Assembly: GCA_027491315.1 (NCBI GenBank)
Contig: JAIXWL010000003.1
Coordinates: 1-64,000 of the forward strand
DNA length: 64,000 nt
Reading direction: 5' to 3'
Origin: Cytophagaceae bacterium
Lineage (GTDB): Bacteria > Bacteroidota > Bacteroidia > Cytophagales > Spirosomataceae
The notes under the pieces were generated by a model, which searched no databases, had not been told where the DNA came from, and worked only from the letters and a program-made list of their open reading frames with translations. Every line of letters starts with the position of its first letter. Within the stretch, counting starts at the first letter, position 1. The position numbers and the translations under genes were made by a program. Positions 26,990 to 36,348 of the stretch are shown in pieces.

Positions 26990-28579
26990 ATGCAAACTAA
27001 TTATCTCCTCGAATTGATTTCTTCATTTTGGTTTTGGCTCGTGATAATATTGGTGGCAGTAGTCATACGAGATGTATTTATTCAAAAAAGCCATACCATT
27101 ACGCACAACTTCCCAGTCATTGGTCACATACGGTATTGGATTGAACAAATTGGACCAGAAATTAGGCAATACATAGTGGCTAACAACCGAGAAGAGCTTC
27201 CATTTAATCGTCAGGAACGTTCTTGGATTTATGCCTCTTCTAAGAATGAAAATAATCTTCAAGGCTTTGGAAGCGATCAAGACTTTAATTCCCCTGGATA
27301 TATTTTTATTAAAAATGCCATGATGGGTTTCAACCCTCCCAAAGATCATCCATTTAGAGCAAATCCAGGCGTATTACCTGCAGCCAAAATCATTGGGGCT
27401 TACCATGAAAGAAAAAGACCATTTAGACCATATTCGGTGGTTAATATTTCAGGAATGAGCTATGGATCTTTATCTGCCAAAGCAGTGGAATCTCTTAATA
27501 AAGGTGCCTATTTAGCTGGATGTTTTCATAATACAGGGGAAGGTTCATTGTCCCCTTACCATCAAATGGGGGCAGATATTGTCTTAAACATTGGTACAGC
27601 CTATTTTGGAGTGCGGGATTTAGATGGCAAATTTTCCATGGAGAAATTAATAGAAAAAGTCCAATCAAATCCACGATTAAGGGCAATTGAATTGAAACTT
27701 TCTCAAGGAGCAAAACCTGGAAAAGGTGGTATGCTACCTGCTGCCAAAGTAAATAAAGAGATTGCTGAAATCCGACACATACCTATTGGTAAGGATGCCT
27801 TCTCTCCTGCCTTTCATTCCGAATTTACTAATATCCCTGAAATGGTAGAGTTTATAGAAAAAATGGCAGAGGCTACCGGCTTACCCGTTGGCATAAAATC
27901 TGCCATTGGAAAATTGGAACAATGGGAGGAATTAGCCTTATACATGAAAAAAACGGGCAAAGGACCTGATTTCATCACCATAGATGGTGGTGAAGGAGGA
28001 ACAGGAGCGGCACCCCACGCCTTTGCCGATCACGTGTCTATGCCCTTTACATTCGCATTTGCAAAGGTTTACCAAATTTTTCAACGACAAGGATTAACTG
28101 AACATATCTTTTTCATTGCTTCAGGAAAGCTGGGCTTCCCTGAAAAAGCGCTAATGGCTTTTGCTATGGGTGCAGATTCCATTAACATTGCCCGTGAAGC
28201 AATGATGTCCATTGGGTGCATTCAAGCCCAAAAATGCCATACTAATCATTGTCCTACGGGCATTGCCACATCAAACAAATGGCTGCAAGCAGGAATAGAC
28301 GTAAGCCTAAAAAGTGAGCGCTATTATTTATATCATTATACATTAATCAAAGAAATAGCTGAAATTACCCATGCCTGTGGTTACGAACATCCTTGCCAAA
28401 TCACCATGGATGACATCGAATTTTCTATGGGTGATAATAACCGTACCATCGCCCTTTCTAAGTCATTAGGGTATCATAAAGACCCCGTTAATTATGGAAG
28501 TTTACAAGATTTATTGGCTTGTTCACATTTAGGAGGTGAAGGTGCAAGAAAACGATTGGCATTTGCCGCTCAGGTTTAG
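26990..28579 (+). CDS. FMN-binding glutamate synthase family protein
   Basis: 529 residues, with one membrane helix at the start (about 12-27) and then the FMN/(beta-alpha)8 barrel of the large subunit of glutamate synthase. Visible: the AVSGMSYGSLS-like VNISGMSYGSLS loop, IELKLSQGAKPGKGGMLPA, PDFITIDGGEGGTGAAP, and the iron-sulfur Cys cluster GCIQAQKCHTNHCPTG. There is no amidotransferase domain, so it cannot use glutamine by itself as GltB does. These stand-alone proteins are common in bacteria, exact reaction unsettled. A second start in the reading frame is not needed; ATG follows a plausible promoter. Confidence 0.9.
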   Translation: MQTNYLLELISSFWFWLVIILVAVVIRDVFIQKSHTITHNFPVIGHIRYWIEQIGPEIRQYIVANNREELPFNRQERSWIYASSKNENNLQGFGSDQDFNSPGYIFIKNAMMGFNPPKDHPFRANPGVLPAAKIIGAYHERKRPFRPYSVVNISGMSYGSLSAKAVESLNKGAYLAGCFHNTGEGSLSPYHQMGADIVLNIGTAYFGVRDLDGKFSMEKLIEKVQSNPRLRAIELKLSQGAKPGKGGMLPAAKVNKEIAEIRHIPIGKDAFSPAFHSEFTNIPEMVEFIEKMAEATGLPVGIKSAIGKLEQWEELALYMKKTGKGPDFITIDGGEGGTGAAPHAFADHVSMPFTFAFAKVYQIFQRQGLTEHIFFIASGKLGFPEKALMAFAMGADSINIAREAMMSIGCIQAQKCHTNHCPTGIATSNKWLQAGIDVSLKSERYYLYHYTLIKEIAEITHACGYEHPCQITMDDIEFSMGDNNRTIALSKSLGYHKDPVNYGSLQDLLACSHLGGEGARKRLAFAAQV

Positions 28580-28602
28580 AAAGGTTTGGTTATCTTTGCA
28601 CT

Positions 28603-30483
28603 ATGTTATCCATATCCAATTTAAGTTTCTATTTCGGTAGTCGGGCATTATATGAGAATGCCAATTTACATATCAAACCTAAGACCAAGATTGGCCTCAT
28701 CGGGGCTAATGGTACAGGTAAATCCACCCTTCTTCGCCTTATTTCCGGCGAATATTCACCTGACGGAGGTAATATTTCCAAATCGGGAGAATGTACAATC
28801 GGTTTTTTAAACCAAGATTTATTATCCTACCAAACGGATGATAGCATCTTGGAAGTAGCCATGCAGGCTTTTGAAAAGCAATTAGAACTTCAACATAAAA
28901 TAGATGCTGTCTTGCACAAGATGGAAACTAATTATGAAGATAAGGATGTTGATGTTTTGGCCCATTTGCAAGAAGAATTTGAGCGTTTAGATGGGTACAC
29001 CATTCAGGCAAAAACAGAGGAGATTCTAGAGGGTCTAGGATTTAGTACAGAGGATTTATCTAGACCTTTGCGATTATTTTCTGGAGGCTGGAGGATGCGT
29101 GTGATGTTGGCCAAATTACTTTTACAAAAACCTGCTCTATTATTACTCGATGAGCCAACCAACCACTTGGACTTACCTTCTATTGAATGGGTAGAAAAAT
29201 ACATTCATGATTATGAAGGTTCTATTGTAGTCGTTTCTCACGATCGCTATTTTTTAGACCGAACCATTGATCATATAGCTGAGGTTTCAAATGCCAAAAT
29301 CACACTTTATCCTGGAAATTATTCTTTCTATATGGAAGAAAAAGCCTTAAGGAATGAAGTGCAGAAAGGTGCTTATGAAAACCAGCAAGCCCAAATTAGA
29401 CAAACAGAGAGATTTATTGAGCGCTTCAAAGCCAAGGCTTCTAAAGCTAGGCAGGTACAGTCGCGAGTAAAAGCATTAGATAAAATTGACATCATTGACG
29501 ATGTTATTGATGAAAAAGCCAAGGTAAATTTCAAATTTAATTTTGGTACTCAACCTGGTCGATTCATTCTCTTCTTGGAGCAAATCTCCAAAGCATATGG
29601 GGAGAAAATCATTTTGAAAAATACCTCTGCTACTATTAATAGAGGAGATAAAATTGCCTTGATTGGGGCCAATGGAAAGGGAAAATCTACCCTATTGAGG
29701 ATAATCTCAGGAACTGAGAAAATTGAAGGTGAAAGAAGATTAGGACATAATGTCATTGAATCTTTCTTTGCCCAACATCAACTAGAAAGCTTACAGGTTG
29801 AGAATACTCTTTTAGAGGAATTAAAGTCAACTGGTACAGCCAAAACTGAAATGGAATTAAGAAGTATTTTAGGATGCTTTTTGTTCTCGGGTGAAGAAGT
29901 ATTTAAGAAAATCAAGGTCTTGTCTGGGGGAGAGAAATCACGTGTAGCCTTGGCCAAAGTACTAATTTCTCAGGCTAATTTCTTGTTGTTGGATGAGCCT
30001 ACCAACCACTTAGACATGCAGTCTGTGAATATTTTAATTCAAGCCTTGCAGCAATATGAAGGAAGCTATGTGGTAGTTTCACACGACCGTTTCTTTGTAT
30101 CACAAATAGCCAATAAAATCTGGTATTTAGAGGATTACGAAATCAAAGAATACCCAGGGACTTTTGAAGAATACGAAACTTGGCAAGAAACAAGAAAATC
30201 AGAATTACCAAGTGGCAATAAAAAAGTAATTGAAAAACCGAAACCAGAAATTGAAAAAAACAGTATCCCCCTTGCTCCAGTGGTAAACAATGCCAAACAA
30301 ATTGAAAAACTGGAAGCGAAAATCATGGATTTGGAAAACAAAAAGGGAGAAATAGAAACTAAGATGTCTGATTTATCCCAAAGTAACCAATTCCAAGAAA
30401 TGAAGACCTGGGAAGAAAAATTAAAATTAGTTTCAGAAGAATTAAGTCAAGTCATGAATGAATGGGAAACCCTAATCGCTTAA
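28603..30483 (+). CDS. ABC-F family ATP-binding cassette protein
   Basis: Soluble protein of 626 residues with two ATPase domains and no membrane part, of the ABC-F type that acts on ribosomes (translation factor). Walker A motifs GANGTGKS (34-41) and GANGKGKS in the second half; signature motifs FSGGWRMRVMLAK and LSGGEKSRVALAK; both Walker B have LLDEPTNHLD. The linker between domains is charged and helical (KAKASKARQVQSRVKAL), as in the ABC-F PtIM, and there is a C-terminal coiled coil (EKLEAKIMDLENKKGEIETKM). It resembles the Uup/EttA-like branch; drug resistance is not implied. Confidence 0.93.
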   Translation: MLSISNLSFYFGSRALYENANLHIKPKTKIGLIGANGTGKSTLLRLISGEYSPDGGNISKSGECTIGFLNQDLLSYQTDDSILEVAMQAFEKQLELQHKIDAVLHKMETNYEDKDVDVLAHLQEEFERLDGYTIQAKTEEILEGLGFSTEDLSRPLRLFSGGWRMRVMLAKLLLQKPALLLLDEPTNHLDLPSIEWVEKYIHDYEGSIVVVSHDRYFLDRTIDHIAEVSNAKITLYPGNYSFYMEEKALRNEVQKGAYENQQAQIRQTERFIERFKAKASKARQVQSRVKALDKIDIIDDVIDEKAKVNFKFNFGTQPGRFILFLEQISKAYGEKIILKNTSATINRGDKIALIGANGKGKSTLLRIISGTEKIEGERRLGHNVIESFFAQHQLESLQVENTLLEELKSTGTAKTEMELRSILGCFLFSGEEVFKKIKVLSGGEKSRVALAKVLISQANFLLLDEPTNHLDMQSVNILIQALQQYEGSYVVVSHDRFFVSQIANKIWYLEDYEIKEYPGTFEEYETWQETRKSELPSGNKKVIEKPKPEIEKNSIPLAPVVNNAKQIEKLEAKIMDLENKKGEIETKMSDLSQSNQFQEMKTWEEKLKLVSEELSQVMNEWETLIA

Positions 30484-30487
30484 TTCT

Positions 30488-31723
30488 ATGAAACATTTAG
30501 GTTTGACCTTGTTTTTTTTTCTTATAAACTGGACCATATTTGGACAGATTAAGAATAAGAAATTCAAAAGCGAAATTCAAACCATTATTTTAAGTAGATC
30601 AGAGGAAAAAACCATCATTACGGATAATCCGGTGATGGACATTTCCAATCAAGGTAATTTTCAATTATCCTTTGATGATCTGGCTATGAAAAACTTAACT
30701 TATCATCTTCGTATAATCCATTGCCAAGCTGATTGGAAGCCTTCTTCCCTATCGGAAATTGAATATTTACAGGACTTCAATGATGTACCAATTCGATCAC
30801 CAAGAAACTCCTTCGGAACGAAAATACCATATTTGCATTATCAGATACAATTACCCCAAGTAAGAATTAGTGGTAATTTCATCGCTATGGTATATGCGCA
30901 AAGAAATAAACGTGATACCGTTTTTACAAAAAGATTTTCGGTTTATGAAAATAATATGACCGTGGCGGCCAAAATATCCTTTGCTAGACCCAATAACTTA
31001 CGAAATACACACCAAGCCATCGATTTAACATTGATTTACCCTAATCAATTAATGCTGAATTCCGATGAGGGATTAGGGATAATCCTTAGGAAAAATTACC
31101 AGTCAGAAAATTGGTTAAGTAAAATACCGAGAGCCCAAATCAATGGGCAAGAAAGAAAAATCACATTTCCATTCTACGATAATGAAAATGTAATTCCAGG
31201 AGGTAATGAATTCCGATTAATCAATTTGTCTAGTACCCAACAAAAAATGACTTTTGTGGAGAGTATTCGTCAATCTGATGCCTTTACCGAAATTAGCACC
31301 ATGGTGGAAGTACCACAAGGAAATTATTCTTATGTTCAGCGGCCAGATTTTGATGGATCTTACGTAATAGACCATTATGAAAATGGCAATGCCAGTGTGG
31401 CTTCGGATTATATCTGGTGTCAATTCCAATTAAAGATGGAAGAATTGCCTAATGAGAAAATATATGTAGTAGGCGCATTTAACCAATTTGAAAAAAACTC
31501 TGAAAATCTAATGGAATACGATGCAGCTAAGCAAATGTATACCAAAAAAATCCGACTAAAACAGGGCATTTATAATTATCAGTTTGTAAGTAATCTACCA
31601 AATAATACGTTGGAAGGAAATTACTCACAAACTGAAAATACCTATGAGGTATTAGTATATTTTAGAAAACCTGGCGACCGCCATGATTCGTTATTGGGAT
31701 ATAATAAATTGATATACCCTTAA
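30488..31723 (+). CDS. Type IX secretion system plug protein (DUF5103)
   Basis: Secreted protein of 411 residues with signal peptide ending near FGQ. It matches DUF5103, the family whose member in Flavobacterium johnsoniae was seen as the Plug that closes the SprA translocation pore (established from the published structure; I rely on memory). Family stretches: NQGNFQLSFDDLAMKNLTYHLRI and LQDFNDVPIRSPRNSFGTK, then a C-terminal DUF with QGNYSYVQRPDFDGSYV. It starts four bases after the ABC-F stop, so they may share a transcript. It fits with sprA at the window end. Confidence 0.82.
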   Translation: MKHLGLTLFFFLINWTIFGQIKNKKFKSEIQTIILSRSEEKTIITDNPVMDISNQGNFQLSFDDLAMKNLTYHLRIIHCQADWKPSSLSEIEYLQDFNDVPIRSPRNSFGTKIPYLHYQIQLPQVRISGNFIAMVYAQRNKRDTVFTKRFSVYENNMTVAAKISFARPNNLRNTHQAIDLTLIYPNQLMLNSDEGLGIILRKNYQSENWLSKIPRAQINGQERKITFPFYDNENVIPGGNEFRLINLSSTQQKMTFVESIRQSDAFTEISTMVEVPQGNYSYVQRPDFDGSYVIDHYENGNASVASDYIWCQFQLKMEELPNEKIYVVGAFNQFEKNSENLMEYDAAKQMYTKKIRLKQGIYNYQFVSNLPNNTLEGNYSQTENTYEVLVYFRKPGDRHDSLLGYNKLIYP

Positions 31724-31724
31724 A

Positions 31725-32828
31725 TTATACATTAAATCTAAAGTGCATGATATCACCATCTTGCACGATGTATTCTTTTCCTTCAACACTCATCTTACCC
31801 GCCTCTTTACAAGCCAACTCGGTCTTTAAAGCCTGATAATCAGCCAATTTAATAACTTCCGCGCGAATAAACCCTTTTTCAAAGTCCGTATGTATAACGC
31901 CGGCCGCTTGAGGGGCTTTCCAGCCTTTTTGAATGGTCCAAGCTCTCACTTCTTGAACACCCGCTGTAAAATAGGTAATCAAGTTTAATAAATAATAAGA
32001 GCTACGAATTAATTTACTTAAACCAGATTCTGTCAAACCATATTCACTCAAAAACATAGCTCTTTCCTCCATATCTTCAATTTCAGCAATTTGAGCTTCT
32101 AATGCCGCACAAACTACTATTACCTCTGCATTTTCAGCTTGAACATTAGCCCTTAGTTGATCCACATATTCATTTCCTCCTTGGGCTAAAGCAGACTCAT
32201 CAACATTGGCAACATAAATTACAGGCTTATCGGTTAATAGATAAAGATCCCCAATGGCTGCAGCTCGTAATTCAGGATCCATTTCCACCGTTCTTGCTGA
32301 CTTTCCAGCTTCCAAAGTAGCTTTAAACTGCTGCAAAGCAGCTAATTCTTGCCTTGCCTTAGCATCACCGGCCTTAGCGGCCCGTTCTGTTTTAGATATT
32401 TTTTTATCGACAGATTCTAAATCTTTCAATTGCAACTCCATATCAATGATTTCTTTATCACTGACTGGATTAACACGACCTTCTACGTGAACAATGTTTT
32501 CATCCACAAAACAACGAACTACGTGAATAATGGCATCTACTTCACGTATATTGGCTAAAAATTTATTTCCAAGTCCAGCACCCTGAGAAGCCCCTTTCAC
32601 CAAACCTGCGATATCCGTGAATTCAATAACCGTAGGAAGCACACGCTGTGGATTTACTAAAGATTCCAAAATAGAGAGACGCTCATCCGGTACAGTAACA
32701 ATTCCCACATTAGGCTCAATAGTACAAAAAGGGTAATTGGCTGCTTCTGCTTTGTTAGAAGAAATAGCACTAAATAAAGTTGACTTACCTACATTAGGCA
32801 ATCCTACAATTCCACACGTTAATCCCAT
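31725..32828 (-). CDS. ychF: Redox-regulated ATPase YchF (OLA1)
   Basis: Obg-related P-loop protein of 367 residues that prefers ATP over GTP; conserved in nearly all bacteria, role in stress and translation. G1 GLPNVGKS (9-16), G3 region DIAGLVKGASQGAGLGNKFL, a coiled-coil segment (DLESVDKKISKTERAAKAGDAKA) and the C-terminal TGS domain (FTAGVQEVRAWTIQKGWKA; QDGDIMHFRFNV). It converges on the plug gene with one base between them. Confidence 0.96.
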   Translation of the reverse strand: MGLTCGIVGLPNVGKSTLFSAISSNKAEAANYPFCTIEPNVGIVTVPDERLSILESLVNPQRVLPTVIEFTDIAGLVKGASQGAGLGNKFLANIREVDAIIHVVRCFVDENIVHVEGRVNPVSDKEIIDMELQLKDLESVDKKISKTERAAKAGDAKARQELAALQQFKATLEAGKSARTVEMDPELRAAAIGDLYLLTDKPVIYVANVDESALAQGGNEYVDQLRANVQAENAEVIVVCAALEAQIAEIEDMEERAMFLSEYGLTESGLSKLIRSSYYLLNLITYFTAGVQEVRAWTIQKGWKAPQAAGVIHTDFEKGFIRAEVIKLADYQALKTELACKEAGKMSVEGKEYIVQDGDIMHFRFNV

Positions 32829-32865
32829 AGTTTATTTAAAATAAAGCGCAAAAATACGCTTAAAA

Positions 32866-32899
32866 ATTAAAAAAGCCCCTGTTTTCACAGAGGCTTTTT
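32866..32899 (-). terminator. Terminator after the PUR-domain gene
   Basis: Minus strand stem AAAAAGCC...GGCTTTTT extended inward by CTG/CAG, loop TTTTCA in plus orientation; followed by a run of U. It lies 21 bases after the stop of the gene at 32920. Confidence 0.8.
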
Positions 32900-32919
32900 A
32901 CAAAATATATCGTATTTAT

Positions 32920-33237
32920 TTATTCCCACTTCAAATCAGTTCCACCAAACTCATCCTCATCGCGATTGAACTGAGTAAAATCAACATCAGGCATTAATTC
33001 AGTTTTTACATGGTCTACTGCCTCCTTTAATCCATCCATGAATTTATCAAAATCCTCTTTGTAAAGGAACATTTTGTGCTTTTCATACACAAATCCATCA
33101 TCTTTTTGGTGACGGCGACTTTCGGTAATTGTTATGTAATAATCTTGTGAACGAGTTGATTTAACATCAAAAAAATAAGTTCTTTTACCTGCACGAATTC
33201 TTTTGGAAAACAATTCTTCTCTATCTCTTTCTTCCAC
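32920..33237 (-). CDS. PUR family DNA/RNA-binding protein (DUF3276)
   Basis: 105-residue protein of the bacterial Pur-alpha-like family restricted largely to Bacteroidota; binds single-stranded nucleic acid in characterised homologues. The core FSKRIRAGKRTYFFDVKSTR and YYITITESRRHQKDDGF are diagnostic, followed by KMFLYKEDFDKFMDGLKEAVDHVK and an acidic tail. The start is GTG at 33237 giving V/M-EERDREELFSKRI; no ATG is available in frame nearby. A well-formed promoter lies 31 bases upstream. Confidence 0.9.
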   Translation of the reverse strand: MEERDREELFSKRIRAGKRTYFFDVKSTRSQDYYITITESRRHQKDDGFVYEKHKMFLYKEDFDKFMDGLKEAVDHVKTELMPDVDFTQFNRDEDEFGGTDLKWE

Positions 33238-33267
33238 TTTAAATAAGTATTTAAGTTTTACAATGCG

Positions 33268-33298
33268 TAAATCTACTATTTATTCTCAATCACTCAAA
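33268..33298 (-). promoter_or_regulatory. Promoter of the PUR-domain gene
   Basis: Minus strand TTTG (33295-33298), exactly 19 bases, then TAGATTTA (33268-33275), 7 of 8 to TAnnTTTG. Confidence 0.55.
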
Positions 33299-33413
33299 AA
33301 ATATGATAGAAATTTACTATCAAAAAATGCGCAATTATTGCACAAAAAGTAGAAAATCTTAAATTATAAGTATAAAAATTACGCAATAAGCAGGTAATTT
33401 GATAAGTTGCGTC

Positions 33414-34013
33414 ATGACTTCGTTAAGGATCATACTATTTACCCTAATCTATCACTTCATTTTCCAAGTCCAGGCACAGAACCTGGGAGATGAGAGTTAT
33501 GGGATTGCCTCCTATTATTCCAAGAGTTTTTACAACAAAAAAACAGCAAATCAAGAACTTTTAAATAAAAATGAATTTACTGCAGCACATCGCATTTACC
33601 CTTTTAATACCTTAGTTGAAGTAACCAATTTACAGAATAAAAAATCGGTTATTGTAAGGATTAATGATAGAGGTCCTTATAAATCTGGACGAATAATTGA
33701 TTTAACGGAGATTAGTGCTAAGCAACTTAATATTCGAAAAATAGGACTTACAAAAGTTCGATTGAAGATTATAGGATTTGAAAATGAACAAATGCTCATC
33801 CCCTACCAGCATTTAGAAATGGAAACTAGTCCTAAGTTTAGCAGTAAATATTATCAAAAAACTAGGTTAAAATATAAAAAGAAATACCGCCTAAAAAGAC
33901 ATATTCGTCATCGTTCATATTTAGCAAAAGGTAAGAAGAAGGGTACGGTGAATAAAAAACGAAAAAAGAAAATAAACCATGCTAAGAAAAGTAGCAGAAG
34001 AACAAGCAAGTAA
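33414..34013 (+). CDS. RlpA-like double-psi beta-barrel lipo/secreted protein with basic tail
   Basis: Secreted protein of 199 residues: signal peptide to about residue 22 (IFQVQAQ), then a RlpA-type DPBB domain (YGIASYYSKSF...FTAAHRIYPFNTLVEVTNL...IVRINDRGPYKSGRIIDLTE). RlpA binds and cleaves denuded peptidoglycan in some bacteria. There is no SPOR domain. Residues from about 145 onward are strongly basic (KYKKKYRLKRHIRHRSYL, KKRKKKINHAKKSSRR), unusual for a wall enzyme; it may bind acidic polymers. ATG at 33414 is chosen over an upstream TTG. Its end overlaps the DUF58 gene by 35 bases. Confidence 0.82.
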   Translation: MTSLRIILFTLIYHFIFQVQAQNLGDESYGIASYYSKSFYNKKTANQELLNKNEFTAAHRIYPFNTLVEVTNLQNKKSVIVRINDRGPYKSGRIIDLTEISAKQLNIRKIGLTKVRLKIIGFENEQMLIPYQHLEMETSPKFSSKYYQKTRLKYKKKYRLKRHIRHRSYLAKGKKKGTVNKKRKKKINHAKKSSRRTSK

Positions 34014-34863
34014 TACATTAGCTATCCTTGCGGAGGAGATTAGCCATGAATTATACCATGGGAAACATAGAAGTGCATTTCATGGCTATTCCTCTGAATT
34101 CAAAGAGTATAAGGCCTACCAAACAGGTGATAATTTAAAACAGGTTGACTGGAAATTATATGGAAGAACGGATAAACTTTTTACCAAACACTTTCATGAT
34201 GAATCCAACATCAGCGCTTATTTTTTTGTTGACCTATCTTCCTCTATGTTTTTCCCCAGGGAAAGTTTGGAGAAAATAAATAAGTCCATCCAAATCATAG
34301 CTATTCTTGCTAAAATATTACAAAAGCAAAGAGACAAATTTGGCATTTTGGGAATATCCAATGAATTACTCTGGGAAAGCCCTCTAGGTAATTCTAAGGC
34401 ACATTTATTTGAAATTTATCAACAGTTAGAAGAATTACTTAGCAGAGAATCAAGTGAAGAGATAAGTCAACTTCCTTCCATACTATCCGCTAAAGTACCA
34501 GCCATTGGCCAAAGAAAATTGGTTTTCATTTTGACGGATCTTTTATTTAATGACCCAGATTATAGCCTATTTTTAAAGAGTCTTTCAGAAATTAAGGCCA
34601 ACAAAAACACCATCAAAATTCTGCACATTTGGGATCAAAGTGAGAAAAAACAGGAAAGTAAATCAGGTAGTATTTTACAATATAAAGACATAGAAACTAG
34701 TCAAGTTTTGTCTTTACCCATAGAAGAATGGAATCAATTGCAAGTGAAGCAAGAAAGTTATTTCATAGATCAACGCATTAATCCATTACTTAGTAAAGGA
34801 TACCAATATCATTCACTTTGTGTTAATGATAGCCTATTTGAGCTAATTCGTCAAATTATTTAA
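33979..34863 (+). CDS. DUF58 domain-containing protein
   Basis: 294-residue protein of the DUF58 family, VWA-like fold, usually operating with a MoxR AAA+ ATPase in membrane-linked chaperone sets. Key stretches: FKEYKAYQTGDNLKQVDWKLYGRTDKLFTKHF and VDLSSSMFFPRES; DLSSS fits the DxSxS metal-site pattern. No hydrophobic segments, so likely cytosolic. No moxR gene is adjacent, unlike the common arrangement. It starts inside the end of the RlpA gene in another frame and converges on the next gene with an eight-base overlap. Confidence 0.85.
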   Translation: MLRKVAEEQASNTLAILAEEISHELYHGKHRSAFHGYSSEFKEYKAYQTGDNLKQVDWKLYGRTDKLFTKHFHDESNISAYFFVDLSSSMFFPRESLEKINKSIQIIAILAKILQKQRDKFGILGISNELLWESPLGNSKAHLFEIYQQLEELLSRESSEEISQLPSILSAKVPAIGQRKLVFILTDLLFNDPDYSLFLKSLSEIKANKNTIKILHIWDQSEKKQESKSGSILQYKDIETSQVLSLPIEEWNQLQVKQESYFIDQRINPLLSKGYQYHSLCVNDSLFELIRQII

Positions 34864-36307
34864 GGCCTAACTCCTTCTGTCTATTTTCATAAAAAGAGAT
34901 AAAATCTTGAATTTTATCTGTTGGAATTTTCTTACCAATAATCTTTTTATTTCTATCCAAAATATAAATGATAGGCGTAGAATATATATCAAAAGTGCGT
35001 AAAAAATCTGTGTAATACTCTTCTTTACCTGTTTTTGGGTTTACATGTATATCTATACCATTGAAAACAGATTCCATTTTATACTCTTTGATAAAACTCG
35101 TCCATTGTGGCTTGTTTCTAGCAATGGAAGTAGCCAAAACTGCTATTTTCTTTGATTTAAAATAAGTGGATTGAGCCATTAATTTGGGGGTTTCCTCTTT
35201 GCAATGGCTACAGTCTGGATCATAAAAATATACGAGCGTATACTCTCCGGGTATAGCAGAAGTCATTAATCGCTTACCTGATGGATCACTTAATATTAAC
35301 TCAGGTAACTTTTTCCCAATTAAAAGAGGCTTTAACACGGTAATGCGCTCTTTCATTTGTCGAACGGTTACAGTATCCCATAATGCAGGTTCACCTACAT
35401 AGTACTTCTCCCCCATGTGAGCAAAAGCAGCATCTGTTCCCACAATATTACTATTTTCATAGGTACTTGAAATCTTATAAATTACATAACGTCTGACATC
35501 TCTATTTTTAATTTTAGCTAGCAAGCGATCTGCGTCTTTAATTATGGAATCAGGTTGTTGGACTACTAAATCCTCAAAATACTTTTCCAATTTTCTTTGT
35601 AAAAATGGAGTACGAATAAATCGTTCATCATTTAAATCAAGGTTATCAAAAAAGTGTTTTTTATAATAACCGAATTGGTATTGGTATAATTCCGTACTGT
35701 CTTTGGATGAAATTACTTTCTTTTTAAATGGAGGTATTTCAGGATTAAAAGTTGCTCTAATTAATTTTGACACAAATAGTGACTTATTTTTTTCAAACCA
35801 AGATTGTTGGTACTGCATGATTTCTTTACGAATATTGGCTATCTGTGCAGGATCTTTCTTTTCCATTTCCATTTTTCTTAATCCTACATAACGACTCCCC
35901 ATTTCTTTTTGAAAACTAAAAAAAGCTTCATTTTCAGTAGAATTTTGAAATTTAATGTGATTGATTGGATCTAATGTATCCGTCTCAAAGGAAAAATTAG
36001 TGTTCCCAATAATCACATCCAGGTATTTATTCTTCAAAAAGCTAATCAAATACAAACCTTTAGGTAAATTTTCTTTGCCCTGAAAAACAAAATTACCTTG
36101 TCCATCTGCTTGAGCTGTATCCTTTATTACTTGTTGAGTTGAGCCAAAATAATGTGCCAAATAGACCTCCGTTTGACCAATTCCTTTAATCTTACCTTTA
36201 ATTAAAAATCCGGAATCTGATGAGGAAGATTTAAGTGTTTTATCTACTTGGGCGATTGATCCTAATCCGCATAGCATGAGGCTAAATGCAAGAAGAAATA
36301 CTTTCAT
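34856..36307 (-). CDS. Thioredoxin-fold lipid/periplasmic protein with DUF4369 and DUF5106-like parts
   Basis: 483-residue exported protein, signal peptide to about residue 20 (LGSIAQ). N-terminal DUF4369-like domain (KGKIKGIGQTEVYLAHYFG), a central helical region with the DUF5106 character (YFEDLVVQQPDSIIKDADRLL...), and a C-terminal TlpA/AhpC-type thioredoxin domain with active site CSHC (Cys366 and Cys369) in FYDPDCSHCKEETPKLM and a cis-Pro-like STPIIYIL. Probably a periplasmic disulfide oxidoreductase; Bacteroidota encode many paralogues. Partner substrates unknown. Confidence 0.87.
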   Translation of the reverse strand: MKVFLLAFSLMLCGLGSIAQVDKTLKSSSSDSGFLIKGKIKGIGQTEVYLAHYFGSTQQVIKDTAQADGQGNFVFQGKENLPKGLYLISFLKNKYLDVIIGNTNFSFETDTLDPINHIKFQNSTENEAFFSFQKEMGSRYVGLRKMEMEKKDPAQIANIRKEIMQYQQSWFEKNKSLFVSKLIRATFNPEIPPFKKKVISSKDSTELYQYQFGYYKKHFFDNLDLNDERFIRTPFLQRKLEKYFEDLVVQQPDSIIKDADRLLAKIKNRDVRRYVIYKISSTYENSNIVGTDAAFAHMGEKYYVGEPALWDTVTVRQMKERITVLKPLLIGKKLPELILSDPSGKRLMTSAIPGEYTLVYFYDPDCSHCKEETPKLMAQSTYFKSKKIAVLATSIARNKPQWTSFIKEYKMESVFNGIDIHVNPKTGKEEYYTDFLRTFDIYSTPIIYILDRNKKIIGKKIPTDKIQDFISFYENRQKELGLK

Positions 36308-36348
36308 ATATTTAATTAAATTTACAGACTAACGAATTTAAAATTACA

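Noticed and set aside
28603-30483. Antibiotic-resistance ABC-F gene
   Set aside because: The linker and layout look like housekeeping ABC-F proteins; resistance cannot be claimed from sequence.
33979-34863. DUF58 gene as part of a MoxR ternary system in this window
   Set aside because: No moxR ATPase or BatA/B gene lies within reach, so a system cannot be claimed here.
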